Made by a program: the position numbers and the translations under genes. Below the pieces are notes generated by a model that was not told the DNA's origin, ran no database searches, and saw only the letters and a list, made by a program, of their open reading frames with translations. From Nitrospira sp. (GTDB taxonomy: Bacteria > Nitrospirota > Nitrospiria > Nitrospirales > Nitrospiraceae), in NCBI GenBank assembly GCA_025935475.1, contig JAICVE010000043.1, positions 1 to 12,384 on the forward strand: a stretch of DNA of 12,384 nucleotides. The letters are read 5' to 3'. Positions 1 through 7,900 of this stretch are shown piece after piece (within the stretch, counting starts at the first letter, position 1; each line of letters opens with the position of its first letter).

Positions 1-1812
1 CATGAACAGCCGATGCTCAGTCTGGATTCGCTCATCGACCGCGGCGATGTGCTGTCATTCGATCAACGGATGAAGCGCGAGCTGGAGGTCAGCGCGGTTG
101 AATATACGGCTGAGCCTAAATTCGACGGGCTTTCGGTGGAACTGTGTTACGAAGGGGGTGTGTTTACCCGAGGCTCGACCAGAGGTGACGGGACCACCGG
201 AGAGGACGTGACGGTCAATCTGCGAACGATACGGGCGCTGCCCCTCCAATTGATGCCCCATACAGGCTACCCAGCCAGACTGGTCGTACGGGGTGAAGTG
301 TATATGCGGCTCGATGATTTCCAGGCCTTGAACCGCACGATGACCGAACGCGGCGAGGAAGGCTTTGCGAACCCGAGAAATGCCGCCTCAGGAGCCTTGC
401 GCCAGCTCGATTCGGCTATGATGGCTGGCCGCCCCCTCGCGTTGACCTGCTACGAGATCATGGCGCTGTCCGGGAAAGGACTGCTTACCCATTGGGAAGA
501 ACTCGATGCCTTGTCGAGATGGGGCTTTCCAGTGCCGTTGCATCGGCGCCTCTGCGGATCCATCGAAGAAGCGGCCGAGTATCATCACGACACCGAAACG
601 CTCCGCGACAGCCTCCCCTATGAAATCGACGGCGTCGTCATTAAAGTCAACCGGCGGGATTGGCAGGACCGGCTCGGCTACAAATCGAGAAGTCCGCGCT
701 ACGCTGTCGCCTATAAATTCACTCCACGCAAGGAAGTCACGAAGGTTCAGGACATTGCGGTATCCGTCGGGCGCACCGGTACGTTGACCCCGCTGGCACT
801 GCTGATCCCGGTGGAAGTGGGCGGTGTGACGATCAGCCGAGCGACGCTTCATAACGCCGATGAGGTGGCGAGAAAGGACATCCGCGCCGGTGATACCGTC
901 CGGGTGGAGCGCGCGGGCGACGTCATTCCGGCGATCGCCGAGCGGGTGGCCGTACCGGAGGAGATCCGCCGCGAGCCCTTTCGGATGCCGGATCACTGTC
1001 CCGTGTGCGGCTCGAACGTGGCCAGAGAGGGCGCGTACTACTATTGCACCGGACAGTCCGTCTGCCCGGCGCAGCTCAAGGGTGCCATCGAGCATTTCGC
1101 ATCAAAGGGGGCGGTTAATATCGAAGGGCTCGGGAAAAAAACTGTGGCGCAGCTGGTAGATGCCGCGCTCGTGCGTTCACTCTCCGACCTGTACCGGCTG
1201 ACCAAGCCACAGCTGCTCACTCTTGAGGGATTCGCTGACCGCTCTGCCAGCTTGCTGCTCTCGGCCATCGAACGCAGTAAAACCGTTTCCCTCGACCGAT
1301 TTTTGATGGGACTAGGCATCCGGCAGGTCGGACACCATATCGCCAAGGTTCTTTCGCGGGAATTCGGATCGTTGCCCCGAATCATGGAGGCCGATGAAGC
1401 CAGGTTGCGGCAAGTCGCGGCCATAGGACCGGAAATTGCGGCGAGCCTGAAATCATATTTTTCGGAAGAACACAACCGAGTGGTGATCCGAGAGTTGCTC
1501 GACAGCGGCTTTACGATCGAGGTTCCCCCACCGTCCTCTGCACCCACGTCGCTTGCGGGGAAACTGTTTGTCTTCACAGGAGGGCTCAGGGATCTGACTC
1601 GGGAGCAGGCCGGACAGTTAGTGGAAGCGCTTGGGGGCCGGGTCGTCTCCAGTGTGAGTAAAAAGACCTCATACGTGGTCGCAGGAGAGGAGGCAGGCTC
1701 CAAGCTGGAACAGGCGGTGAAGCTGGGTATTACCGTGCTGACCGAAAAAGAATTTCAGGCACTGGTGGAGCGGGAGCGCAATGAAAGGCAGCCTGTTAGC
1801 CGACCAGGTTAA
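1..1812 (+). CDS. ligA: NAD-dependent DNA ligase LigA (5' end cut off by the window)
   Basis: This enzyme seals nicks in duplex DNA using NAD+, joining Okazaki fragments and finishing repair in the cytoplasm. The frame is open from base 1, so the gene starts outside the window; 603 codons are visible. Numbering from base 1, it opens with the HEQPMLSLD segment typical of the adenylation domain. The nucleotidyl-transfer motif EPKFDG follows, with the lysine that takes AMP at residue 40 (bases 118-120). Next come the OB-fold region, a four-cysteine zinc site (C333, C336, C349, C355), helix-hairpin-helix repeats and a C-terminal BRCT domain from about residue 518. In the E. coli enzyme the AMP lysine is residue 115, so roughly 75 codons (the NMN-binding Ia domain) are probably missing on the left. 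All visible key residues look intact. The stop overlaps the end of the convergent corC-like gene by 17 bases. Confidence 0.97.
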   Translation, partial: HEQPMLSLDSLIDRGDVLSFDQRMKRELEVSAVEYTAEPKFDGLSVELCYEGGVFTRGSTRGDGTTGEDVTVNLRTIRALPLQLMPHTGYPARLVVRGEVYMRLDDFQALNRTMTERGEEGFANPRNAASGALRQLDSAMMAGRPLALTCYEIMALSGKGLLTHWEELDALSRWGFPVPLHRRLCGSIEEAAEYHHDTETLRDSLPYEIDGVVIKVNRRDWQDRLGYKSRSPRYAVAYKFTPRKEVTKVQDIAVSVGRTGTLTPLALLIPVEVGGVTISRATLHNADEVARKDIRAGDTVRVERAGDVIPAIAERVAVPEEIRREPFRMPDHCPVCGSNVAREGAYYYCTGQSVCPAQLKGAIEHFASKGAVNIEGLGKKTVAQLVDAALVRSLSDLYRLTKPQLLTLEGFADRSASLLLSAIERSKTVSLDRFLMGLGIRQVGHHIAKVLSREFGSLPRIMEADEARLRQVAAIGPEIAASLKSYFSEEHNRVVIRELLDSGFTIEVPPPSSAPTSLAGKLFVFTGGLRDLTREQAGQLVEALGGRVVSSVSKKTSYVVAGEEAGSKLEQAVKLGITVLTEKEFQALVERERNERQPVSRPG

Positions 1813-3079
1813 AGTTAGGAGCCTCCACGGCCACGGGAGTCTTTTCTTCACGGAAGATCTGGACACTTCTGATCGAGCGCGGTTCGGCTTCATGGACAAG
1901 TATTCGGCAGTTGCCGATCCGTAGTTCTTCTCCGACTTTGGGAATCCGACCCAACTCCTGCTGAATCAGGCCGCCGATCGTCACTGCTTCGTCGCCGAGA
2001 TCGACCTTGAGGAAATCATTTATTTTTCGCACTTCCGTACGGCCGTGTACGAGGATGTGATTCTTGCCCAAGCGCTTGATCAACTCTTCGGTGATGTCGG
2101 TTTCGTCCATGATCTCGCCGACGACTTCTTCAAGCAGGTCTTCAAGCGTCACAATGCCCATGACGCCGCCGAATTCGTTCACGACCACCGCCATGTGCCG
2201 TTTTTCCTGTTGAAATTGCTTCATCAGATCGTCGGCCGTTTTCCCGGCCGGTACAAAGATGGGCGGATAGGCGATTTCCTTCAACTTGGCGTCCGTCTGA
2301 TTTTTAGCCAATTCGGTCAAAGCCCGGCTCTTGTAGAGGATGCCTGTGATATTGTCGAGGGTGCCGTCATAGACGGGAATTCTCGAATACTTGGAGGTGT
2401 ACAAGAGTTCCTGCGCTTCTTTGAGTCGCAAATTGCCGTCCAAGGAAAAAACATACAGGCGGGGCGTCATGGCGTCTTCCGCCGTGATGTCTTTCAACTG
2501 GAAGACGTTCTTGATCATCTTGACCTTCTCGACCTCGATGGCACCGGCCTTCCCTCCTTCATCCAGCATAATTTTGAGCTCTTCTTCGGTCACCAGCGGC
2601 AGGGTCAATCCCTTCCCGCCAGTCACTTTATGGATAAATGGCACCATGACTGCCAGGATAGGTCTGAGCAGGAATTGGACACCATAGACCGGATAGGCCA
2701 TGTTCAACGTCACAGGCACCGCAAACTTGGCGGCCAACGTTTTGGGCACTACGTCCACCGAGACGAGCAGCACGAAGGTGAGCAGCCCGACCACAACAGC
2801 GATCGTATCGTCGAAAAAGGTCCGGTCCGCCCCATAGGTGTTCAAGGTCAGGAACGTCGCATACATCGGAATGGCGGTGCCTACCAAACGGTCTCCGACG
2901 AGGATCGTGGCCAGAAGCTTTTGAGGGTCGCTTCTCAAATGGAGAGCCATTTTGGCGCGGTGATTATGATTTTGACCTAGTGCGCGCAACTTGGTCTCAT
3001 TAACAGCGAAAAACCCGATTTCCGCCGTTGAAATCACGGCAGAAAGAACAATAAGGCCGAGCAGAATCGCAATATCCAT
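1796..3079 (-). CDS. CNNM/CorC (HlyC) family membrane protein: DUF21, CBS pair, CorC domain
   Basis: This is a 427-residue inner-membrane protein of the CNNM/CorC family, whose members are linked to Mg2+/Co2+ efflux or metal homeostasis; the substrate here is unknown. Residues 1-150 carry about four hydrophobic segments of a DUF21 domain, with STAEIGFFAVN near the start and DVVPKTLA at 109-116. Residues about 195-325 form a CBS pair, including EDAMTPR (201-207) and EFGGVMGIVTLEDLLEEVVGE (302-322). The remainder is a CorC_HlyC domain. I chose the ATG at 3079 because the DUF21 domain begins exactly there and a GGAA lies 5 bases upstream. An in-frame GTG at 3127 would add 16 polar, proline-rich residues and has no Shine-Dalgarno. 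The DUF21 segment reads VGDRLVG where family members usually have an IGN-x-LVN type motif. It is the last gene of the minus-strand block, 235 bases after rlpA, so it may have its own promoter. Confidence 0.9.
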   Translation of the reverse strand: MDIAILLGLIVLSAVISTAEIGFFAVNETKLRALGQNHNHRAKMALHLRSDPQKLLATILVGDRLVGTAIPMYATFLTLNTYGADRTFFDDTIAVVVGLLTFVLLVSVDVVPKTLAAKFAVPVTLNMAYPVYGVQFLLRPILAVMVPFIHKVTGGKGLTLPLVTEEELKIMLDEGGKAGAIEVEKVKMIKNVFQLKDITAEDAMTPRLYVFSLDGNLRLKEAQELLYTSKYSRIPVYDGTLDNITGILYKSRALTELAKNQTDAKLKEIAYPPIFVPAGKTADDLMKQFQQEKRHMAVVVNEFGGVMGIVTLEDLLEEVVGEIMDETDITEELIKRLGKNHILVHGRTEVRKINDFLKVDLGDEAVTIGGLIQQELGRIPKVGEELRIGNCRILVHEAEPRSIRSVQIFREEKTPVAVEAPNFNLVG

Positions 3080-3314
3080 AGAGGTTCCGGGTTTAGGGAC
3101 GGGCCACGCGCACGGTCGTCCGGACACAGACCAGCAGAGAACTTCTTCCGGCGATTGGACAGGAGAGGCACATGGGGGAAAGGCGAAGGTCGATGCGGAA
3201 GGCGCCGTGGGGAGGTACGGATTTCATGAGGTGTACATCTATCATAGGCCTGAATGAGGGGCAAGCACTTCAGCAAAAGTTACCATAAAATCATTGACTT
3301 ATATTTAGGGGGAC
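3080..3314. other. Intergenic gap between rlpA and the corC-like gene
   Basis: These 235 bases hold no gene I can support. The part next to rlpA (about 3280-3310) is AT-rich and could hold a promoter for the corC-like gene. A TATGAT can be read on the minus strand in the middle of the gap, but no convincing -35 lies at the right distance. I see no clear terminator hairpin with a T run. Confidence 0.4.
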
Positions 3315-3986
3315 TCAGCTATCGTCCCGAAAAACAAAGGACTGTACGGCCAAATCCGCTTCCAGCCTCGTAGCGGCCGACTCAGCTTGACCTTCGGTCT
3401 TGAACTCCCCTACTTGTACGCGGTATCGCCTTCCATCAGGAAGGTCCACGGCCTGAATCCTTCCTCCAGTGTAGATCCGCTGGGCCCGCTGGAGAAGTGT
3501 CGCTGCATTTTGATGTTCGGCGAAGGACCCGATTTGCACCCTCAGAAACCCCATTGCTGCGGTTCTGCCCTGAAATCCGATCACGCGAAGCTCGATCTGA
3601 TCGGTTCCATGCCCCACCATGCCGAGCGTCTGAGCCCCCGCATAGGAAAGGTCGAGCACACGCCCCTTCGCGAAAGGGCCACGGTCGTTGATGCGCACGG
3701 TGACCTCTTTCCCGGTGGTGGCCGATCGAACGACCGCGATGGATCCGAGCGGAAGCGTCCGATGGGCGGCCGTCAGCTTGTGCATGTCGTAACGCTCCCC
3801 ATTGGCTGTCTTGTTGCCATGAAAACCTGGTCCATACCAGGACGCCATCCCACGCTCGATATAGCCCACGGGATATCCGGGAAAGTAGACGGGTTTGGGG
3901 GCAGGACTGCTGCATCCTACGACGAAGCTGATAATGAGAAGGGATGCGGGGAAGAAACCCAGGGCAGGCAAACGACCGCCGGGCAT
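3315..3986 (-). CDS. rlpA: RlpA-type septal lytic transglycosylase lipoprotein with SPOR domain
   Basis: RlpA is an envelope lipoprotein; in Pseudomonas aeruginosa it cuts glycan strands lacking stem peptides during cell separation. The 223-residue product has a hydrophobic N-terminal segment ending in a lipobox (FVVGC, Cys25). A double-psi beta-barrel domain spans about residues 44-137 with GMASWYGPGFHG, the conserved histidine of AAHRTLPLG (H75) and the catalytic-type aspartate of NDRGPF (D101). A C-terminal SPOR domain (about 146-223, starting FLRVQIGSFA) would bind denuded peptidoglycan at the septum. I chose the ATG at 3986 because AAGGGA sits 6 bases upstream. In-frame alternatives at 3992 (ATG) and 4016 (GTG) lack a well-spaced Shine-Dalgarno. 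It lies 81 bases after the ACT-domain gene on the same strand. The AmpG-like permease elsewhere in the window also handles cell-wall material, but the two are not adjacent. Confidence 0.93.
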   Translation of the reverse strand: MPGGRLPALGFFPASLLIISFVVGCSSPAPKPVYFPGYPVGYIERGMASWYGPGFHGNKTANGERYDMHKLTAAHRTLPLGSIAVVRSATTGKEVTVRINDRGPFAKGRVLDLSYAGAQTLGMVGHGTDQIELRVIGFQGRTAAMGFLRVQIGSFAEHQNAATLLQRAQRIYTGGRIQAVDLPDGRRYRVQVGEFKTEGQAESAATRLEADLAVQSFVFRDDS

Positions 3987-4067
3987 GCTCATTCCCTTAG
4001 GCCTATCAGATCGCACAACTAACAGCGGTCAATTCCTAGCGGATACAAGGAAACGTCGGCACCTCGA

Positions 4068-4478
4068 CTAGAACTCGTCCAGCGATTGATCCCGAAGAAC
4101 AGAAAGGGCCTTTTCGGTATTCGCAACGGTAAGGACGACAATCGCGCGTTTGCCTTCCCGTGAAGGAGTGCAATAGCCGCACTTGATATTGATGCGTGCC
4201 TTCGTCAACAGGTCGGCGACTTCATTCAAGGCCCCAGGCTTGTTCTCCAAGCTCAGAATGAGGGCGGTTTCTTCGGCGAACTTGATCTTGGCCATCCGCA
4301 AGGCGGTGCGAGCCCCCTCAAGATCGGCAACCAAAAGTCTGAGTTTGCCTGTGCCGGTGACCTCTGGAGCGGAAAAGGCCTTGATGTTGACGCCCGCCTC
4401 TCCCAGGACGGAGGCGACTTGCGCCATCACGCCGGGACGGCTCTGACTGCTGATGACCAATTGCGTGGTGGTTGGCAT
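4068..4478 (-). CDS. Stand-alone tandem ACT-domain protein
   Basis: This 136-residue protein consists almost entirely of two ACT domains, the small ligand-binding folds that usually sense amino acids and regulate enzymes. ACT1 covers about residues 5-68 with SRPGVMAQVASVLGEAGVNI. ACT2 covers about 72-136 with NKPGALNEVADLLTKARINI followed by KCGYC. The glycine at the strand-helix turn (RPG, KPG), which often helps bind ligand, is present in both. There is no catalytic or DNA-binding domain, so it probably acts by binding a partner protein or by sensing a small molecule; the ligand cannot be read from sequence. The ATG at 4478 has GGGG 7 bases upstream. It lies between the small nrdJ-linked gene (93 bases upstream) and rlpA (81 bases downstream), so co-transcription is possible but not shown. 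Confidence 0.88.
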   Translation of the reverse strand: MPTTTQLVISSQSRPGVMAQVASVLGEAGVNIKAFSAPEVTGTGKLRLLVADLEGARTALRMAKIKFAEETALILSLENKPGALNEVADLLTKARINIKCGYCTPSREGKRAIVVLTVANTEKALSVLRDQSLDEF

Positions 4479-4571
4479 GCGAAAGCCCCTCTACGAGCGC
4501 CCGTAACTCCTATCACTTCCTGTAGGTGAACCGCAAGCATGAGGACCTGTCGAGGCGCTGGGCCCCTGCCC

Positions 4572-4979
4572 TCAAAGAATGTGACATACCCCATTGATAA
4601 AGGTGAATTCATAGACGCAGTTAACGATGATCGCCTGCTCCTGAGTCAGCTTCAACGCCACTTCTTTCAGGCCACTTGGCACGAGCAGATAAAAGGGTAT
4701 ACCGCGGGTGATCGTCCTCTTCCATTTGTCGACCACCTGGGTATCCCCCAGGGAGTCCTCAGTTTCGACTTCCGCCATCCATTCCATCGTGTTGCCGCCG
4801 GAGCTCACGTACCACCCAACGATGTCGCACGACTGGTTGGGTTCCGCCCAAGGATTCTGCTCAAGGCCGCTTTTGATCGTGACCTTGCAAACAAACGCTT
4901 TGGCCCAGCGTTGAGCGACCAGGCTCACGACCTGGTCGTGGACCGTTTCGATGCCCTGTTCCCGAAGCGTCGGGCTCAT
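4572..4979 (-). CDS. Small protein of unknown function co-transcribed with nrdJ; possible PD-(D/E)XK-like core
   Basis: The function is not recognised. The 135-residue product has no signal peptide or membrane segment and is probably cytosolic. Its pattern is an N-terminal helix (MSPTLREQGIETVHDQVVSLV), a strand with CDIVGWY (D52), a second strand with WMAEVETED (E70, E72), a helix (VVDKWKR) and a strand (IPFYLLVP). An acidic residue, then E-x-E/K, then helix, then strand is the layout of the PD-(D/E)XK nuclease-like fold. The usual catalytic lysine is absent (EVET), so it may bind DNA without cutting, or the resemblance may be chance. The start is secure: AGGAGG lies 8 bases upstream of the ATG and overlaps the nrdJ stop codon, with only 12 bases between the genes. 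This strongly suggests translational coupling with nrdJ. The fold assignment is inference only. Confidence 0.8.
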   Translation of the reverse strand: MSPTLREQGIETVHDQVVSLVAQRWAKAFVCKVTIKSGLEQNPWAEPNQSCDIVGWYVSSGGNTMEWMAEVETEDSLGDTQVVDKWKRTITRGIPFYLLVPSGLKEVALKLTQEQAIIVNCVYEFTFINGVCHIL

Positions 4980-4987
4980 GGCCGCAC

Positions 4988-4994
4988 CCTCCTA
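4988..4994 (-). promoter_or_regulatory. Shine-Dalgarno fused to the nrdJ stop codon (TAGGAGG)
   Basis: On the minus strand the nrdJ stop TAG runs straight into AGGAGG, giving TAGGAGG, and the next ATG follows after 8 bases. Ribosomes finishing nrdJ end on the ribosome-binding site of the next gene. This fixes that gene's start and points to coupled translation. Confidence 0.85.
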
Positions 4995-7900
4995 TGAGCA
5001 TCCGCTCGTGGCGCCGCAGCCCATGCATTTCAAACAAGTGCCGTTTCTGACGAGCTTGAATTCGTTGCAGCCCTGGCAAGGATCCCCTTCATAGCCTTGA
5101 AGGCGCGCATACTTCACGGCCTCGGCTGTGTACGTCAACGTTTCCCTCTTGACCTCAAGCTTGTGCGTCACGCTGCCATTGCCGTTTCCATGACCGTTAC
5201 CTCCGTGTCTCGGTTGCATGCCCCTTCTGGAGGGAAACAGTTCCGTGCTGATCGAGGATGAGGCGAGAGCCTGGGGGTCGGCTTCCTCTTCAGAGCACTC
5301 GGGATCCGGCGCGTCTTTTTTAACGGAGTCCATCCGCAAATCCTCTTCCTTGACTTGTGCGAGATCGTACCGATCCAAGTACGTCACCGCCAACTCCCGG
5401 AAGATATAGTCGATGATTGACGTGGACATCTTAATGCGGTCGTTCAATTTGACCGGACCATTGGGCTCGAAGCGTGTAAACACGAAAGCCTCGACGAATT
5501 CCTCGAGGGGAACGCCGTGCTGCAGGCCCAGCGAAATGGCGATGGCGAAGCAGTTCATGAGGCTCCGGAAGGCAGCTCCTTCCTTGTGCATGTCCAAAAA
5601 GATCTCACCGACCGTCCCGTCTTCGTACTCACCGGTTCTGAGATAGAGTTTATGTCCACCGATGACCGCCTTTTGCGTGTACCCGTTTCGCCTGGCTGGG
5701 AGCGGACGCCGCTTGGCCAGATAGCGCACCAGCACCCGTTCGGTGATCTTCTCGGCAATGTTCAAGACTTCCGTAGATGTCTCGACCGTCTTTCCACTGT
5801 CGGTAGACGCCGAAAGGGGCTGACTCAGCTTTGAACCGTCACGATAGAGCGCCACGGCTTTCACCATGCTCTTCCAGGAGAAGAGATAGGCCGATTTGAC
5901 GTCCTCCAGAGTGGCGTCCGCCGGCATATTGATCGTTTTACTGATGGCTCCGCTGATGAAGGGCTGGGCAGCTGCCATCATTCGAATATGGGCATCGACG
6001 GCGATGTACCGCTGGCCGATGCGGCCGCAGCGATTGGCGCAGTCGAATACCGGCAGATGCTCGGCTTTGAGATGTGGCGCACCTTCGACGGTCATGGTGC
6101 CGCAGCAATAATCGTTGGCCGCGGCGATCTCCTCTTGTGTGAAGCCGAGCGCCTTCAACATGTTGAAATTGGCCTCGGTCAGCTGAAGGTCGGTCAGCCC
6201 GAGTTTGGCGCGGCAGAACTCTTCCCCGAGCACGTACTTATTAAAGGCAAACTGGATTTCGAACGCCTGCGCCAGACCGCTTTCCATTCGGCCCAGCGCG
6301 GCATCGTCAAACCCCTTCTGCTTCAACGTCTCGTGATTGATGAAGGGCGCGCCCTGCAAAGTCTGGCGGCCCACACAATAGTTAACGATATCCTGCACCT
6401 GTGAGGAGGGATAACCGAGAGTTTCGAGCGCAGGCGGCAGACTTTGATTGATGATCTTGAAATACCCTCCACCGGCCAGCTTCTTGAACTTGACCAGGGC
6501 GAAGTCCGGTTCGATCCCGGTCGTATCGCAATCCATGACGAGACCGATCGTACCGGTCGGCGCGATCACGGTGACCTGCGCGTTGCGGTATCCGTAAGCG
6601 GTTCCGAGTTCCAGGGCGCGATCCCAAGCCCGTCTTGCGGCGATCAGGAGGTCCGGCGGACAATCTTCGGGTTGAATGCCCGCCGGCGTGATCGTGAGTC
6701 CCTCGAATTCCTCCCGCGGCGCGCTATAGGCAGCGCGGCGGTGATTGCGAATGACGCGCAACATGGCGTCTCGGTTCTTGGCATACCCGGGGAACGGCCA
6801 GAGTTCAGCCGCCATTTCCGCCGATGCACTATAGGCCTCACCGGTCATGATGGCGGTGAGCGCTCCGCAGATGGCGAGCGCCTTCTCCGAGTCGTAAGGG
6901 ATGCCCTGCCGCATCAAAACAGTACCGAGATTGGCGTATCCCAGGCCGAGGGTGCGAAACTGATAGCTCTTTTCGGCGATCGAGCGGCTCGGGAAAGACG
7001 CCATGAGGACACTGATCTCAAGCACGACCGTCCAGATCCGGACTGCGTGGCGGAAGTGCTCAAGTTCGAACTGGCCTTCCGGCGTAAAGAACTGCGACAG
7101 ATTCAGCGATGCCAGGTTGCAGGCCGTGTCGTCCAGGAACATGTATTCCGAACAGGGATTCGAGGCATTGATGCGCCCGTCCTCGGGGCAGGTATGCCAC
7201 TCGTTGATGGTAGTGTCGTATTGAGTGCCAGGATCGGCGCAAATCCACGCGGCCCAGGCGATGCGGTCCCAGAGATCACGCGCCTTGACAGTTTTGGAAA
7301 TTTTCCCGTCGATCCGTCGCTTGAGTTGCCAATCGCCATCTGCTTCCAGGACGGCGAAAAACTCATTGGGAATGCGCACGCTGTTATTGGAGTTTTGTCC
7401 CGAAACGGTTTGATACGCCCTGCCGTCCCAGTTGGTATCGTATTCGTGAAAGACGAAATGCGTGAACCCCTGCTGCGCATAGGAAAACATCCGCTGAATG
7501 TAGGCCTCGGGAATGTTGTCCCGGCGGGCCGCTGACAGCGCTTCGCCCAGGATCGAATTTTGCTTTGGATCGATGGACACATGAGGCGTGCCGTCGGCAT
7601 TGACGATATGGCAGGCCTTGAGGACGGCGTTGAGGCGTTGGGCGCAAATCTTCGAGCCCGTCACCATTGCGGCAACTTTTTGTTCTTCGATTACCTTCCA
7701 ATCGATAAATTCCTCGATATCAGGATGGTCCAAGTCCAGACAGACCATCTTGGCGGCACGCCTGGTGGTGCCTCCGGACTTAATGGCGCCGGCCGCTCGA
7801 TCCCCGATGCGGAGAAACGACATGAGCCCGGACGAGCGTCCGCCGCCTGAGAGCGATTCACCGTCGCCGCGCAGCTTCGAAAAATTCGTGCCAGTTCCTG

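Noticed and set aside
2045..2980. 311-residue open frame on the plus strand
   Set aside because: Antisense to the CorC-like gene; His/Asp/Gln-rich composition typical of a shadow frame and no domain seen.
3080..3127. Upstream GTG start for the CorC-like protein
   Set aside because: It would add 16 polar, proline-rich residues before the first membrane segment and lacks a Shine-Dalgarno; the ATG at 3079 fits the family start.
3034..3276. 80-residue frame in the rlpA/corC gap
   Set aside because: It overlaps the start of the CorC-like gene, is rich in Arg/Pro/Ser, and has no clear ribosome-binding site or domain.
6444..7535. 363-residue open frame on the plus strand
   Set aside because: It lies entirely antisense to nrdJ, whose protein is strongly conserved; the frame has no recognisable domain and arises from GC-rich codon use.
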